A DNA stretch of 64,000 nucleotides from Pinibacter sp031553495 (GTDB lineage Bacteria > Bacteroidota > Bacteroidia > Chitinophagales > Chitinophagaceae), in NCBI GenBank assembly GCA_031553495.1, contig JAVBLN010000007.1, forward strand, positions 248,001 to 312,000. The letters run 5' to 3'. Below are positions 51,796 through 61,000 of the stretch, one piece after another; position 1 is the stretch's first letter; every line of letters begins with the position of its first letter. The notes under the pieces were generated by a model that saw only the letters and a program-made list of their open reading frames with translations, was not told the origin of the DNA and ran no database searches. Both the position numbers and the translations under genes were made by a program.

Positions 51796-52437
51796 ATGAA
51801 TATATCTGTATGCATTGTAGATGACACGAATGATATTCGCATGGCGTTGGAAGAGATCATTAATATGGCTGAAGGCTACAGCCTGGCAGGAAGCTTTAAC
51901 AGCGCCGAGGAAGCGCTTGCAAAACTGCCGGCGTTAAAACCCGAAGTAGTATTGATGGATATAAACCTCGGCGGAATGACAGGCATTGAATGTGTGCGTA
52001 AACTGAAACAGCAAAATCCCGATTTGCTCTTTATGATGTGTACTGTTTATGAAGAAGACGATAAAATATTTGAAGCCCTTAGTGCCGGTGCCAATGGGTA
52101 CATACTTAAGAAAACCGCCCCCGGTAAATTGCTAGAGGCTATAAAGGAATTAAAAGAAGGTGGTGCGCCTATGAGCAGCCAGATTGCAAGAAAGGTGGTT
52201 GCCGCTTTTCAAAATAAAACCATGGCGGCAAGCGAAGCCAATGTAGATGTAATAGATGTTCTATCCAACCGCGAAAAAGAGATCCTTAAGCTACTATCGA
52301 AAGGGATGATGTATAAAGAGATCGGCGTGCAATTAAAGATCAGTCACGAAACGGTACGTAAACACGTATATCACATTTACGAAAAGCTGCATGTGAACAG
52401 CCGTATAGAAGCCGTGAATAAATATTTCGGAAGGTAA
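51796..52437 (+). CDS. LuxR/NarL-type response regulator
   Basis: The protein has 213 residues. The receiver domain starts ISVCIVDDTNDIRMALEEII, with phospho-acceptor Asp55 in VLMDINLGGMTG and the conserved Lys in GANGYILKKTAPGKL. The LuxR-type HTH at the C-terminus reads LSNREKEILKLLSKGMMYKEIGVQLKISHETVRKHVYHIYEKLHVNSRIEAVNKY. No sensor kinase is adjacent, so it is an orphan by position. The gene is bracketed by two inverted modular repeats (51580 and 52767) and by a pair of inverted GAGATTTCTCGCACAGTTTGGT-type sequences. Confidence 0.92.
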   Translation: MNISVCIVDDTNDIRMALEEIINMAEGYSLAGSFNSAEEALAKLPALKPEVVLMDINLGGMTGIECVRKLKQQNPDLLFMMCTVYEEDDKIFEALSAGANGYILKKTAPGKLLEAIKELKEGGAPMSSQIARKVVAAFQNKTMAASEANVDVIDVLSNREKEILKLLSKGMMYKEIGVQLKISHETVRKHVYHIYEKLHVNSRIEAVNKYFGR

Positions 52438-52603
52438 AAAAATACCACTAAGAGGGTATTGTGCGCTAAGAGAAATAAAGTGATCTTTATGTAAACGGGA
52501 TGCCTTGTTCGAATATTGTTAATCATGAAACCTTATCACGCAATCCTGGAACACCAACGATTTTCGTACAACAAAACAAATTTGCCCATTGCGGCAATTT
52601 ATG

Positions 52604-52629
52604 AGCCACTTCAAAGAGTGGCTTATTTA
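52604..52629 (+). terminator. Possible terminator hairpin
   Basis: Stem AGCCACT / AGTGGCT with a 6-nt loop then TATTTAA. It lies 167 bp after the response-regulator stop. Confidence 0.4.
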
Positions 52630-52631
52630 AT

Positions 52632-52700
52632 GGAGAATGGAGAGTGCTTTATACTGATTGCAAGCTATAATAAACCAAACTGTGCGAGAAATCTCAGTGT
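52632..52700. repeat. Inner repeats shared with the 56.8-57.1 kb block
   Basis: GAGAGTGCTTTATACTGATT and an inverted copy of the GAGATTTCTCGCACAG motif. Both recur inside the paired-repeat block at 56778-57147. Confidence 0.6.
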
Positions 52701-52715
52701 AACCAGGGTCAATCT

Positions 52716-52765
52716 TACTTCTGACTTCTCTACTGCCAACCGCCTACTGCCCACTGCCAACTAGC
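52716..52765. repeat. 7-bp repeat tract (ACTGCCC units)
   Basis: CTTCTGA / CTTCTCT then ACTGCCA, ACCGCCT, ACTGCCC, ACTGCCA, abutting the left end of copy 23. Confidence 0.75.
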
Positions 52766-52766
52766 C

Positions 52767-52836
52767 GAATAGAATTACTACCGTACAAGTGAGTGACACA
52801 ACGATGTTTAATAGTAGCACTACCGCTGGTTTCCCA
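52767..52836 (+). repeat. Modular intergenic repeat, copy 23 (L1-C1-R1)
   Basis: A clean forward copy with an ATGTTTAATAG variant at the core-right-end joint, shared in part with copy 27. Confidence 0.9.
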
Positions 52837-52876
52837 AATAAAAAAATGATAATAAAAAATTCTATATGTGCAAAAA

Positions 52877-52912
52877 GAAAAGGCCGTCAGCACAATTCTG
52901 TCGGCCTTTGAA
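52877..52912 (-). terminator. Rho-independent terminator of the M1 peptidase gene
   Basis: Stem AAAGGCCG-CAG / CTG-CGGCCTTT with a single paired mismatch position and a CACAATT loop. T-rich sequence follows on the minus strand. Confidence 0.75.
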
Positions 52913-52929
52913 AAATAAGTATGATTGTA

Positions 52930-54867
52930 CTACCAGTTTATTGTCAGGGTATTGTTTTTTCTGTTCACATCAGCCATGCGTTTAGAAGGGTCAATTTCCA
53001 CTTGCTTTAGTTCTGTTATCCGGTGGTTGGTTTCTATTACAAATGACGGGTGCGTCCATTTCCATGGTTCATTTACAACTCTTGGCATAGAAGTATCTTC
53101 TACGGGTTTTTCACCGAACATCAGGTACATGGGTATGTATTGCATTTCTTTGGTGCTGTCTTTAAAAGTTAGCTGCAGGTCAATAGGCATCGGCATTTTA
53201 CCAAGTCTTGCTATACGTATTTTTGTTTTGCCGCCTTCTTCCCACAAGCTGTCAATGCCATAGTCTATAGTTTTAGTAGTGTAAACCCAATACTCTTTGT
53301 ACCAGTCAAGTTCCATGCCGCTTACTTTTTCTGCAACGCGAATAAAATCATTTAAGTTGGGATGTTTAAAACGCCATTGTTTATAGTATTCAAGCAATAT
53401 CCTGTCTCTTACCTGTGCACCGGTTATATACCCAAGCTGCTCTAAAAAAACTGCGCCTTTTGAGTAAGAGGCCATGTTGTAAGCCCAATTGCATTCATAG
53501 TGATCGGCATGTGTTGATAGCGGCTCTTCGCGGCCGCTTTTTACTAAAGCGAAATATCCTTTATACGCATCTTCATGAACGTTAGTTGTAGCGGTATTTA
53601 CCGAGAGTTCGTAATTTGGTGTGGTGGTGTTTGTGGTGGCGCCTTGTTTTGTCTGTTCGTTATAATACATGCTCACCAGGGTTTCGGCATACGATGTAAA
53701 ACCCTCATCCATCCAGGGGTATAGGCTTTCATTGGTGCCAAGCATCATTTGGTACCAACTGTGCATCCATTCATGAATAGCTGTTCCCAGGCTGGGACCG
53801 GACATCAGGGTTGCCATCGGATACTCCATACCTCCATCGCCACCCTGCACAAAGGAATATTGCTTGTAAGCGTATGTGCCAAAATGTTTTTCAATAAAAG
53901 GTAAAACTAATACTGCTGCATCGGCAATTCTATTCCAGGCCGCATCGTCGTTAGCTGAGTTTTCCTTGTTTTTGTACAATACATTAATAGTAACGCCATT
54001 TGTAGCCTGCTTAACAATATGCTTAAATCCCGGGTCGGCGGCCCACATAAAATCATGTACATTGGGTGCTGTAAAACGCCAGGTAAGCTTGTTGCCGGCA
54101 GGCTGTGTTACTTTAGTGCCGGGTGTTTCATAGCCATAACCTATTTGGTTTGCATTCTGCAAATAACCGCTTCCGCCTATAATGTAGTTTTTATCGATGG
54201 TTATATTTACTTCATAATCGCCCCAAACGCCATAAAATTCGCGTGCTATATAAGGAGTGGGATGCCAGCCTTCATAATCATATTCGCACATTTTAGGATA
54301 CCACTGGCTCATGGAATAACGAACACCTGTTTGCGGATTATCTCTGCCGCTGCGGCGTATTTGTAATGGCACTTGTGCTTCAAATTCCATATCAAACACA
54401 ACTTTTGTTTTGGGTAATATTGGTTTGGATAATATTACTTCCATGATCGTTTCATACACTTTAAATGCTTGCGCAATACCATTCATTTTTAGTGAAAGCA
54501 CATTCTGATAGCCTATTTCGTCCGGTTTTAATTTTGAAATGCGGTCTGTTACCCGTGGATCCCAATCGCGAATTATACCGTTTTTTGAATCCTGGCCCAG
54601 TATGATTTTTCCTAATTCCCTGCTTCTCACATCCATCATGCTGTTTGGCTGAAAAGCGTTAAAATACAGGTGGTAGAAAACTTTGTATAAGGTATCCGGA
54701 GAATTGTTTGTGTATTCAAGTTTTTGTTTTCCGGTAAACTTATTGGTGGTTACATTCATGTCAATGTCCATCTTGTAATTTACTTTTTGCTGCCAGCGGT
54801 CCGGCTGCGCAAAAAGGGTAGTGAACATTAAAAGGAACAGCAAGGAGAAGAATAAAATTTTTCTCAT
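52930..54867 (-). CDS. M1-family metallopeptidase (aminopeptidase)
   Basis: The protein has 645 residues. The ATG at 54867 is chosen because it starts the signal peptide (MRKILFFSLLFLLMFTTLFAQ); another ATG lies 9 bp upstream. Gluzincin motifs: the GAMEN-like GGMEYPMATLM, and zinc site HEWMH (His365, Glu366, His369) with the distal Glu in WMDEGFTSYAE. The N-terminal M1 saddle domain (YKMDIDMNVTTNKFTGKQKLEYTNNSPDTL) is complete. The C-terminal part is short compared with PepN, as in other Bacteroidota secreted M1 enzymes. It probably trims peptides in the periplasm, feeding peptide uptake. Confidence 0.9.
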   Translation of the reverse strand: MRKILFFSLLFLLMFTTLFAQPDRWQQKVNYKMDIDMNVTTNKFTGKQKLEYTNNSPDTLYKVFYHLYFNAFQPNSMMDVRSRELGKIILGQDSKNGIIRDWDPRVTDRISKLKPDEIGYQNVLSLKMNGIAQAFKVYETIMEVILSKPILPKTKVVFDMEFEAQVPLQIRRSGRDNPQTGVRYSMSQWYPKMCEYDYEGWHPTPYIAREFYGVWGDYEVNITIDKNYIIGGSGYLQNANQIGYGYETPGTKVTQPAGNKLTWRFTAPNVHDFMWAADPGFKHIVKQATNGVTINVLYKNKENSANDDAAWNRIADAAVLVLPFIEKHFGTYAYKQYSFVQGGDGGMEYPMATLMSGPSLGTAIHEWMHSWYQMMLGTNESLYPWMDEGFTSYAETLVSMYYNEQTKQGATTNTTTPNYELSVNTATTNVHEDAYKGYFALVKSGREEPLSTHADHYECNWAYNMASYSKGAVFLEQLGYITGAQVRDRILLEYYKQWRFKHPNLNDFIRVAEKVSGMELDWYKEYWVYTTKTIDYGIDSLWEEGGKTKIRIARLGKMPMPIDLQLTFKDSTKEMQYIPMYLMFGEKPVEDTSMPRVVNEPWKWTHPSFVIETNHRITELKQVEIDPSKRMADVNRKNNTLTINW

Positions 54868-54998
54868 GATAAACATTTGGTGTAAATTAAATGAGCTCTG
54901 TTTTAAAAAATGTTAAAAATAATAAGTTGCGTGTTATAGCTGCCATTTTTTCGGCACTTTAGCACGCAACTTAACATTTTACTATGAGTTTCGATAGT

Positions 54999-55436
54999 TT
55001 ATAATGTGCGACTATTTCTCAAAAGCTTTCCGGAAGGATTAAAAATAAGAGTCATTTTTTCCATTTTGTTTTTGGCGACTATTAGTTTGTAATTAGTTTC
55101 ATCGCCCGGTAAATTTAGTTCCGATACGTGTTTTATTTCCCAATCCGAAAATTTACTTTTTGAAAGGCCATCGCTTACATCCGCAGGAAGCTCGCTTTCA
55201 TCAAGTCTTGTTTCGGTTTGCTCCCATATGCCTTTGGTGGTAAACCGTGCGTCGTGCATGGTTCCCTCCCATTCGAAAGTGGCTACAAACGCGTTTAGCT
55301 TATCCTTCCATGATACTTGTTTTGCAACAGGATATTTTGCATAAAAAGCATCTGTTACTTCCGCGGGAATCTTTCTGATCTGCGCAAATAATGTATTAGC
55401 TGTTAACACGAGTACGATTGCTAAAACGCTTTTCAT
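54999..55436 (-). CDS. Secreted PepSY-like protein
   Basis: The protein has 145 residues from the ATG at 55436; an ATG 18 bp further upstream is also possible. The signal peptide MKSVLAIVLVLTANTLFAQ is followed by IPAEVTDAFYAKYPVAKQVSWKDKLNAFVATFEWEGTMHDARFTTKGIWEQTETRLDESELP. That is the pattern of the small PepSY-like (putative beta-lactamase-inhibitor-like) domain common in Bacteroidota secreted proteins. Two such half-repeats seem to be present, with DWEIKHVSELNLPGDETNYKLIV as the second. The function is not established. It is an isolated minus-strand gene in a repeat-rich surrounding. Confidence 0.75.
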   Translation of the reverse strand: MKSVLAIVLVLTANTLFAQIRKIPAEVTDAFYAKYPVAKQVSWKDKLNAFVATFEWEGTMHDARFTTKGIWEQTETRLDESELPADVSDGLSKSKFSDWEIKHVSELNLPGDETNYKLIVAKNKMEKMTLIFNPSGKLLRNSRTL

Positions 55437-55504
55437 GATACGTTCAATTTTCATACGATCTTTTTTTTGCTATTACCGTCAAAAATTGCACCAGTTTTTG
55501 TGAA

Positions 55505-55556
55505 GTGGGTAGTTGACAGCAGGCAGAGGGCAGTAGTGAAGTCAGATGTCAGAGGC
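55505..55556. repeat. 7-bp repeat tract (GGGCAGT / GTCAGAT units)
   Basis: GGGTAGT, TGACAGC, AGGCAGA, GGGCAGT, then GTCAGAT / GTCAGAG. Here the tract precedes the right end of copy 24 by some 60 bp rather than abutting its left end. Confidence 0.65.
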
Positions 55557-55618
55557 AGCAGCTCTGTTCGACAGGCACTGTGCTAACATGTAGAATAGCA
55601 GTAGGATGTATTTTTATT

Positions 55619-55688
55619 ATGGGACCGGCGTTGGTGCTACTATTAAGCATCGTTGTGTCACTCACTTGTACGGTAGTAATGCTATTGA
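55619..55688 (-). repeat. Modular intergenic repeat, copy 24 (L1-C1-R1)
   Basis: A clean reverse copy, followed by GAGCGAGTGATGAGTTTTG-type heptamers at its left end. Confidence 0.9.
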
Positions 55689-55778
55689 GCGAGTGATGAG
55701 TTTTGTGTAATGGGTTATAAGTGCATTTGTTTTCACATGTTATTAGTGTATAAAGCGCTTTCAACTTTCCATTTAATC

Positions 55779-56618
55779 CTACTGCCCACTATATCTATAC
55801 TCATACAATATTTTCCCCAGGAGTTCACCGCGTTTATTGTAACAAAAATCCGCGACCTTCAGGCCTTCTTCATCATACTTGTAATACCATTTCTGGTAAT
55901 CGTCGCTGCCTTCGGGAACTAATGTCATTACAGATATGCGGTTGTCTTCATCATATTCAAAAATGTAATCAGGCAGTAATCGGTTGGCTTGTTGATTATA
56001 TCTAACGACATCGGATAAACGATTTTTTTCATCGTAGTAATAATATACTGTTGGCAGCGGCATAGCTCCTTTTCTTTTTGCACGCTCTTCTGCTATGTGG
56101 CCTTTTTCATCCAACACGAATGTTACAAAAGTGGTATCGGAGCCATTGCGTATTTTTTGCATCGCTATGGGTTTACCATCGTTATTGTATTGCCATTTAT
56201 GAATTTCATTATTGATTATAGTTGCGGCGCGGCTCACGTTTTCCATGTTAATCAACCTGTTCTCGGCATCGTAGGTGTACGTGGATGTGCTTACCACATT
56301 TGCGCTGCTGTCTATTGTTTTTATAAGAAGGTTGTTTTTGTTATAAAAGGCTGTTAAAAAAGTTTCAGTTGCATCCGAGGTTTTTGTGTAAGTAGTCAAT
56401 TTGTTTTCATTAGCTATGAGCTTTTGATTACAGTCAAATCCTTCCGTTACCTCATTATTGCCCACAAAGCTTTTTAAAGTAACAGTAGCAACTTTCGCCG
56501 TTTTCATTGTGCGGTAGTTGTCGTTTATCTGTTGTGTGGTAATAAGATCTTTATAATAATATTGAGCCTTTACCTGCAATGAAGTGAATAAGATTAGGCA
56601 CGTTAAAAACTTATGCAT
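55779..56618 (-). CDS. Secreted protein with YD/RHS-like beta repeats
   Basis: The protein has 279 residues. The signal peptide ends QVKAQ (about 19). The rest consists of about seven short beta repeats of the form Y-x-Y-D-x-x-(G/N)-R, for example YTYDAENRLINM, WQYNNDGKPIAM, YYYDEKNRLSDVV, FEYDEDNRISVM and YKYDEEGLKVADF. This is the YD-repeat pattern of RHS and wall-associated proteins in a small secreted form. No toxin domain, anchoring motif or sorting tail is visible. The function is unknown; a carbohydrate-binding or structural role is only a guess. Confidence 0.78.
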   Translation of the reverse strand: MHKFLTCLILFTSLQVKAQYYYKDLITTQQINDNYRTMKTAKVATVTLKSFVGNNEVTEGFDCNQKLIANENKLTTYTKTSDATETFLTAFYNKNNLLIKTIDSSANVVSTSTYTYDAENRLINMENVSRAATIINNEIHKWQYNNDGKPIAMQKIRNGSDTTFVTFVLDEKGHIAEERAKRKGAMPLPTVYYYYDEKNRLSDVVRYNQQANRLLPDYIFEYDEDNRISVMTLVPEGSDDYQKWYYKYDEEGLKVADFCYNKRGELLGKILYEYRYSGQ

Positions 56619-56777
56619 ATGGATCCGATATGGTATTTTAAAATTTATATTATAAACGCCAGGTTTGATGATCTATTGTTGCCGTGCACAATAGCAGGCG
56701 ACAATAAAATAAATGCTAAATTATTGAAATATCGTTCAATAATTTCAGGCGGCATGCAGTGAGTGTTTAACATTTTT
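56619..56777. other. Gene-free start of the 56.6-57.3 kb gap
   Basis: No gene is seen. The rest of the gap is filled by copies 25 and 26 of the modular repeat and the sequence between them. Confidence 0.45.
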
Positions 56778-56848
56778 ATGGGCCGGGCATTATTGCTACT
56801 ATTAAGCAGCCGTTGCGTCGCACTCTTGTACGGTAGTAATGCTATTGG
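56778..56848 (-). repeat. Modular intergenic repeat, copy 25 (L1-C2-R1)
   Basis: A mosaic: L1 left end, an AGAGTGCGACGCAACGGCTG core of the C2 type, and the R1 right end of the first type. Confidence 0.87.
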
Positions 56849-56849
56849 G

Positions 56850-57076
56850 CGAGTAATGAGTAATGAGTTTTGAGTTATGGGTTATGAGTAAGAGATTTCC
56901 CGCACAGTTGTTGAAGGAACCGGATGGTTTGAAAATCATATGCTTCCCACATCTCCCATGCTCGAAATCTCAGTTGTACTTGCGACCTTGAATAAATGGA
57001 GAATTGAGAGTGCCTTATACACTGATTGCAGGCAAAAACAAAAGCACTCATTACTCAAAACTCATTACTCATAACT
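56850..57076. repeat. Facing heptamer tracts and inner repeats between copies 25 and 26
   Basis: GAGTAAT / GAGTTTT / GAGTTAT heptamers (56850-56894), then GAGATTTCCCGCACAG, a unique centre, GAGAGTGCCTTATACACTGA, then ACTCATT / ACTCAAA heptamers (57044-57076), the reverse complement of the first set. Confidence 0.78.
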
Positions 57077-57079
57077 TGT

Positions 57080-57147
57080 TGAATAGAATTTCTACCGTAC
57101 AAGTGAGTGACACAACGATGCTTAATAGTAGCACTATCGCTGGTATC
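57080..57147 (+). repeat. Modular intergenic repeat, copy 26 (L1-C1-R1)
   Basis: Forward arm of the paired structure with copy 25. Its core differs from that of its partner, so the two arms are not identical copies. Confidence 0.9.
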
Positions 57148-57287
57148 AAAATTATCAATGCTAAAAATTATCACTCTCTGAGTTTAAAAACTTTGGCTAA
57201 GTTTGCACTGTTCACTGTTGTATCAGGATGTTCAATGTTAATGCTCTTCTTAGTTTTAATTAATTTTCAGTGTTTACAATTTAATTT

Positions 57288-58070
57288 ATGCAGCAAAATT
57301 CTTTATCGCTGGCTTTTATGAAGCTTGTGCAAATTATGGATGAGTTGAGGGAAAAATGTCCATGGGATCAAAAGCAAACCATTCAAACCTTACGTCACCA
57401 AACTATTGAAGAAACATTTGAACTGGCTGATGCCATAACCGATGCCAGTTGGAAAGACATTAAGGAAGAACTGGGTGATCTGCTTTTACACATTTTGTTT
57501 TATTCGCGAATAGGATCCGAGCAGCAACAATTTACATTACAGGATGTGATTGAAGGTATTTCGCAAAAGATGATTTACAGGCATCCGCATATATATGGCG
57601 ATGTTCATGTGAATGATGCTGAAGATGTGAAAAAAAATTGGGAAAAGTTAAAGCTGAAAGAAGGGAAGAAATCAGTTTTGAGTGGTGTGCCTAAAGCATT
57701 GCCTGCTACTGTGAAAGCAATGCGCCTGCAGGAAAAAGCGAAGCAAGTGGGCTTTGAGTGGGAAAATAAGGAGCAGGTGTGGGATAAAGTTCGTGAAGAA
57801 CTTAATGAACTTCAGGAGGTGGTGAATGAAAATGATCAAATGAAAATGGAAGATGAATTTGGTGATGTAATATTCTCATTGATCAATTATGCACGATTTT
57901 TGCGCATTGATGCGGAAAACGCTTTGGAAAGAACAAACAAGAAATTTATTAGCCGGTTCACACAAATGGAAGAAGCGGCTGCCGGTATGGGGCGGCAGTT
58001 ACATGAAATGACCTTGCAGGAAATGGATGACATTTGGAATACTATTAAAAAGCAAAAGCTCTCATCTTGA
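57288..58070 (+). CDS. mazG: Nucleoside triphosphate pyrophosphohydrolase MazG
   Basis: The protein has 260 residues with two tandem MazG all-alpha domains. The first: MDELREKCPWDQKQTIQTLRHQTIEETFELADAI...KEELGDLLLHILFYSRI, with the EExxE and ExxD metal ligands. The second: EKAKQVGFEWENKEQVWDKVREELNELQEVV...MEDEFGDVIFSLINYARFL. It hydrolyses NTPs to NMP and pyrophosphate, cleaning the nucleotide pool. Its TGA stop overlaps the start of the histidine-kinase gene (TTGA), so the two are likely translationally coupled, an unusual functional pairing. Confidence 0.93.
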   Translation: MQQNSLSLAFMKLVQIMDELREKCPWDQKQTIQTLRHQTIEETFELADAITDASWKDIKEELGDLLLHILFYSRIGSEQQQFTLQDVIEGISQKMIYRHPHIYGDVHVNDAEDVKKNWEKLKLKEGKKSVLSGVPKALPATVKAMRLQEKAKQVGFEWENKEQVWDKVREELNELQEVVNENDQMKMEDEFGDVIFSLINYARFLRIDAENALERTNKKFISRFTQMEEAAAGMGRQLHEMTLQEMDDIWNTIKKQKLSS

Positions 58071-61000
58071 AAAAATTTATTTCCGATATCTTAAAGCGTA
58101 ATGCCTATTTTATTTTGGCTGCGGCCTGGTTGTTTACTATTGCTTTTATTGTGAACAATTACTGGGTTTCGTATTCTTCCGTTCAAAAACTTCGCAATGG
58201 TATAGAGAGGCGTTTGCAAAAACTGGAAAATGAGTTTGAACTGTTTGCAAAGGATACAGCATTGCAGAATGAACTGGTAAGCGCTGATCCGGATGAGAAA
58301 GCATTGGAGGCTATAGTTGAAAAGGACTATTTTGTTTATTTATACAAGCTCAACTATTTTAATCAACCCGTACTGAAATTTTGGAATTCGCAAACTGTTA
58401 TGCCGGATGCTGATTTGTTGTCAGGAAGTGACCGGCGTTCATTTGTAAAACTTAGTAATGGTCAGTATGAATATATAAAAACTACAGTTGTTTATAACGA
58501 CGATTCGCTTATAATTATTGGATTGATTCCTGTGAGAAAGGAGTATTTTATTGAGAACAACAATCTTCTGAAAGAGTTTGCCGGTTTTCCTGAAGCTGAA
58601 AAGAGAATTGCTATTAGCAATTATCAAACTGATTATGCCGTTCATTCGACAAGCGGCCGTACGCTTTTTTACCTGGAGTCTAAAAGAAGTTCGCAGCCTG
58701 TTAGCAATAGCAATTGGGTGTCCACTACGCTTGTGCTTATTGGCATTATCTTTCTGATGTTTTTTATTAACAATGTGGCTCACGCTATTTGCAGTAAGTA
58801 TGGCTATAAAAAGGGTATTGTTTTTTTATTGGTGATCATATTGCTGATGCGTGGCTTGATTTATTTATTTCCGGGCTTTTTTTATCTCAGGCAGTTCTCT
58901 CTTTTTGATCCGTCCATTTATAGTACGAATATTATATTCAGTTCACTGGGCGACCTGTTGATTAATGTTTTTCTTTTCTGCTGGATATTGTTATTTATTA
59001 GTCGCGAAGCGGGAGATAAAGATTTTTCCCGCTTTGCGGGAACACGTTGGCATTGGCCGCTTTTTATTGCTACGATTTTGTTTTATGTCGGTTCTACATT
59101 TGTGGTAGCCAGAATAATTCAGAGTCTTATTTCCGATGCTCGCATTTCATTTAATGTTACTAATTTTTTCAGCCTTGATCAATACAGCTTTACCGGTTTC
59201 ATTGTATTGGCTGCCATTTCGTTTGGATATTTTTTCCTTACACAAATGGTTCTGAAAATCATAGAGCCGCTTATGCCCGGTAAGTCCTATATGTTGTATC
59301 TCTCCATTGCCGTAACAGGGCTGTTTTTACTTAGCCTTGCAACGCAAACGTCATTTGTTGAATTGAATATTTATGTGCTTATATGGCTGGTATGTTATAC
59401 CTGGCTTCACCGGCAAACTTTTTTCTCGAAACTGGGAAACAAGTTAAACATATCGCAGGTTTTGTTTTGGCTTTTTATTTTTTCGGTTTCAGTAACTTCC
59501 ATTATTATAACGGAGAATAATAAAATAGAGCTTGAGCAACGGAAACGAACAGCCGAAAAACTGGCGTTGCAGGCAGATCCTTCCAGTGAGCGTCTTTTAA
59601 GCATTGTGCTCACATATTTTGATAATAATTTCCTTTATTCAAATTTCGACAGGTTCCGGTTGCCCATTTCCAATATATATCTGAAAGATAGCATCATTAA
59701 TAAAAATTTCAGCGCTTATCTTAATAAATATAACAACCGTATTTACACATTTGATAGTTCAGAACAACCGCTGTTTAATGAAGAACCTGTTTCTTACGAC
59801 ACATTGAATACCATTTTCCAAATAGAAGGAAAACCTACAGCAGTAAATGATTTACGATACTTTGAAAGGGCTTTTGATAAGTATTCCTATATCAGCAAAA
59901 AAACTGTTTCTGATACTTTGGGTAATGTCGTTGGCTATTTCTTTATGTTGTCGGATCCTAAGTCATATAAAACCGATGCTCTGATACCCGAATTGTTCAA
60001 ACAGAAAAAGGATTTTTTACCAAATGAGTATTCACCCAGTTATTCTTACGCCATTTATAACAATTATGAATTATTAAATAGTTTTAATGATTATCCGTTT
60101 CCCACGCAACTTGATACTGCCGGTCTTCCAAAAGCAGATTTTAAACAAATAAGGAGAAAGGATTATGATGAGTTGTGGTATAAGGATAATAATAAAATGG
60201 TGGTAATAGTAAAGCGTAATAACTACTTTATAGAAGCAATTACCTTGTTTGCGTATCTTTTTAGTGCTTTCATTTTGCTGGTGTCTATGTTTCGTGTAGT
60301 AGCTCTGATTATTCAGTCTGGATTGCGTTGGAGGAATATGAAACATGCGTGGCAGCTTAGTTTGCGGTCGCAAATTCACGGCACGATTATTTTCATTAGC
60401 CTGTTTTCATTTTTTGTAATTGGTATTGCAACGATCTTTTTCTTTATAAGCCGCTACAACAAAACCAAGCAGGATACACTTGCTAAATCCATACAAACTG
60501 TAAACAGCGAAATTCAGAATCAGGCCAAAGAAGGTTTAGGATTTAAAGATATGATGGGGTTGTACAAAATGGGTGTGGATAAGGAGTTTGAAGATATCGT
60601 TGCACGCATTTCGGAAGTTCATGGAGTTGATATTAATTTATACAGCCTTGAGGGAGATTTGAAAATTTCATCCAATCCGTTTATATATAACAAGGGAATA
60701 TTAAGTAATAAAATGAACCCTGCTGCATATTTTTATATGCACAATAAGAAACTGATTCAATATGTGAATCGTGAAAAAATGGGTGCGGTAGATTATCAAA
60801 GTGTTTATTGTCCGTTGCGCGATGACAAGGGGGTTGCTTATGCCTACCTTAATATACCATCGTTCGATTCACAAACGGAACTGAAAAGAGAAATATCGAA
60901 TTTCCTTGTAACTATTATCAATCTGAATGCTTTTATATTTCTTATAGCGGGTATTATAGCGCTTATAATTACAAACAGGATTACTTCTTATTTTACTTTA

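Noticed and set aside
52516..52764. Open frame of about 82 codons after the response regulator
   Set aside because: More than half of it is made from the hairpin, the GAGAGTGCTTTATAC motif and heptamer repeats; codon content looks random.
57004..57321. Open frame through modular repeat copy 26 into the mazG leader
   Set aside because: It is explained by the repeat reading VQVSDTTMLNSS plus non-coding sequence and overlaps the mazG start.
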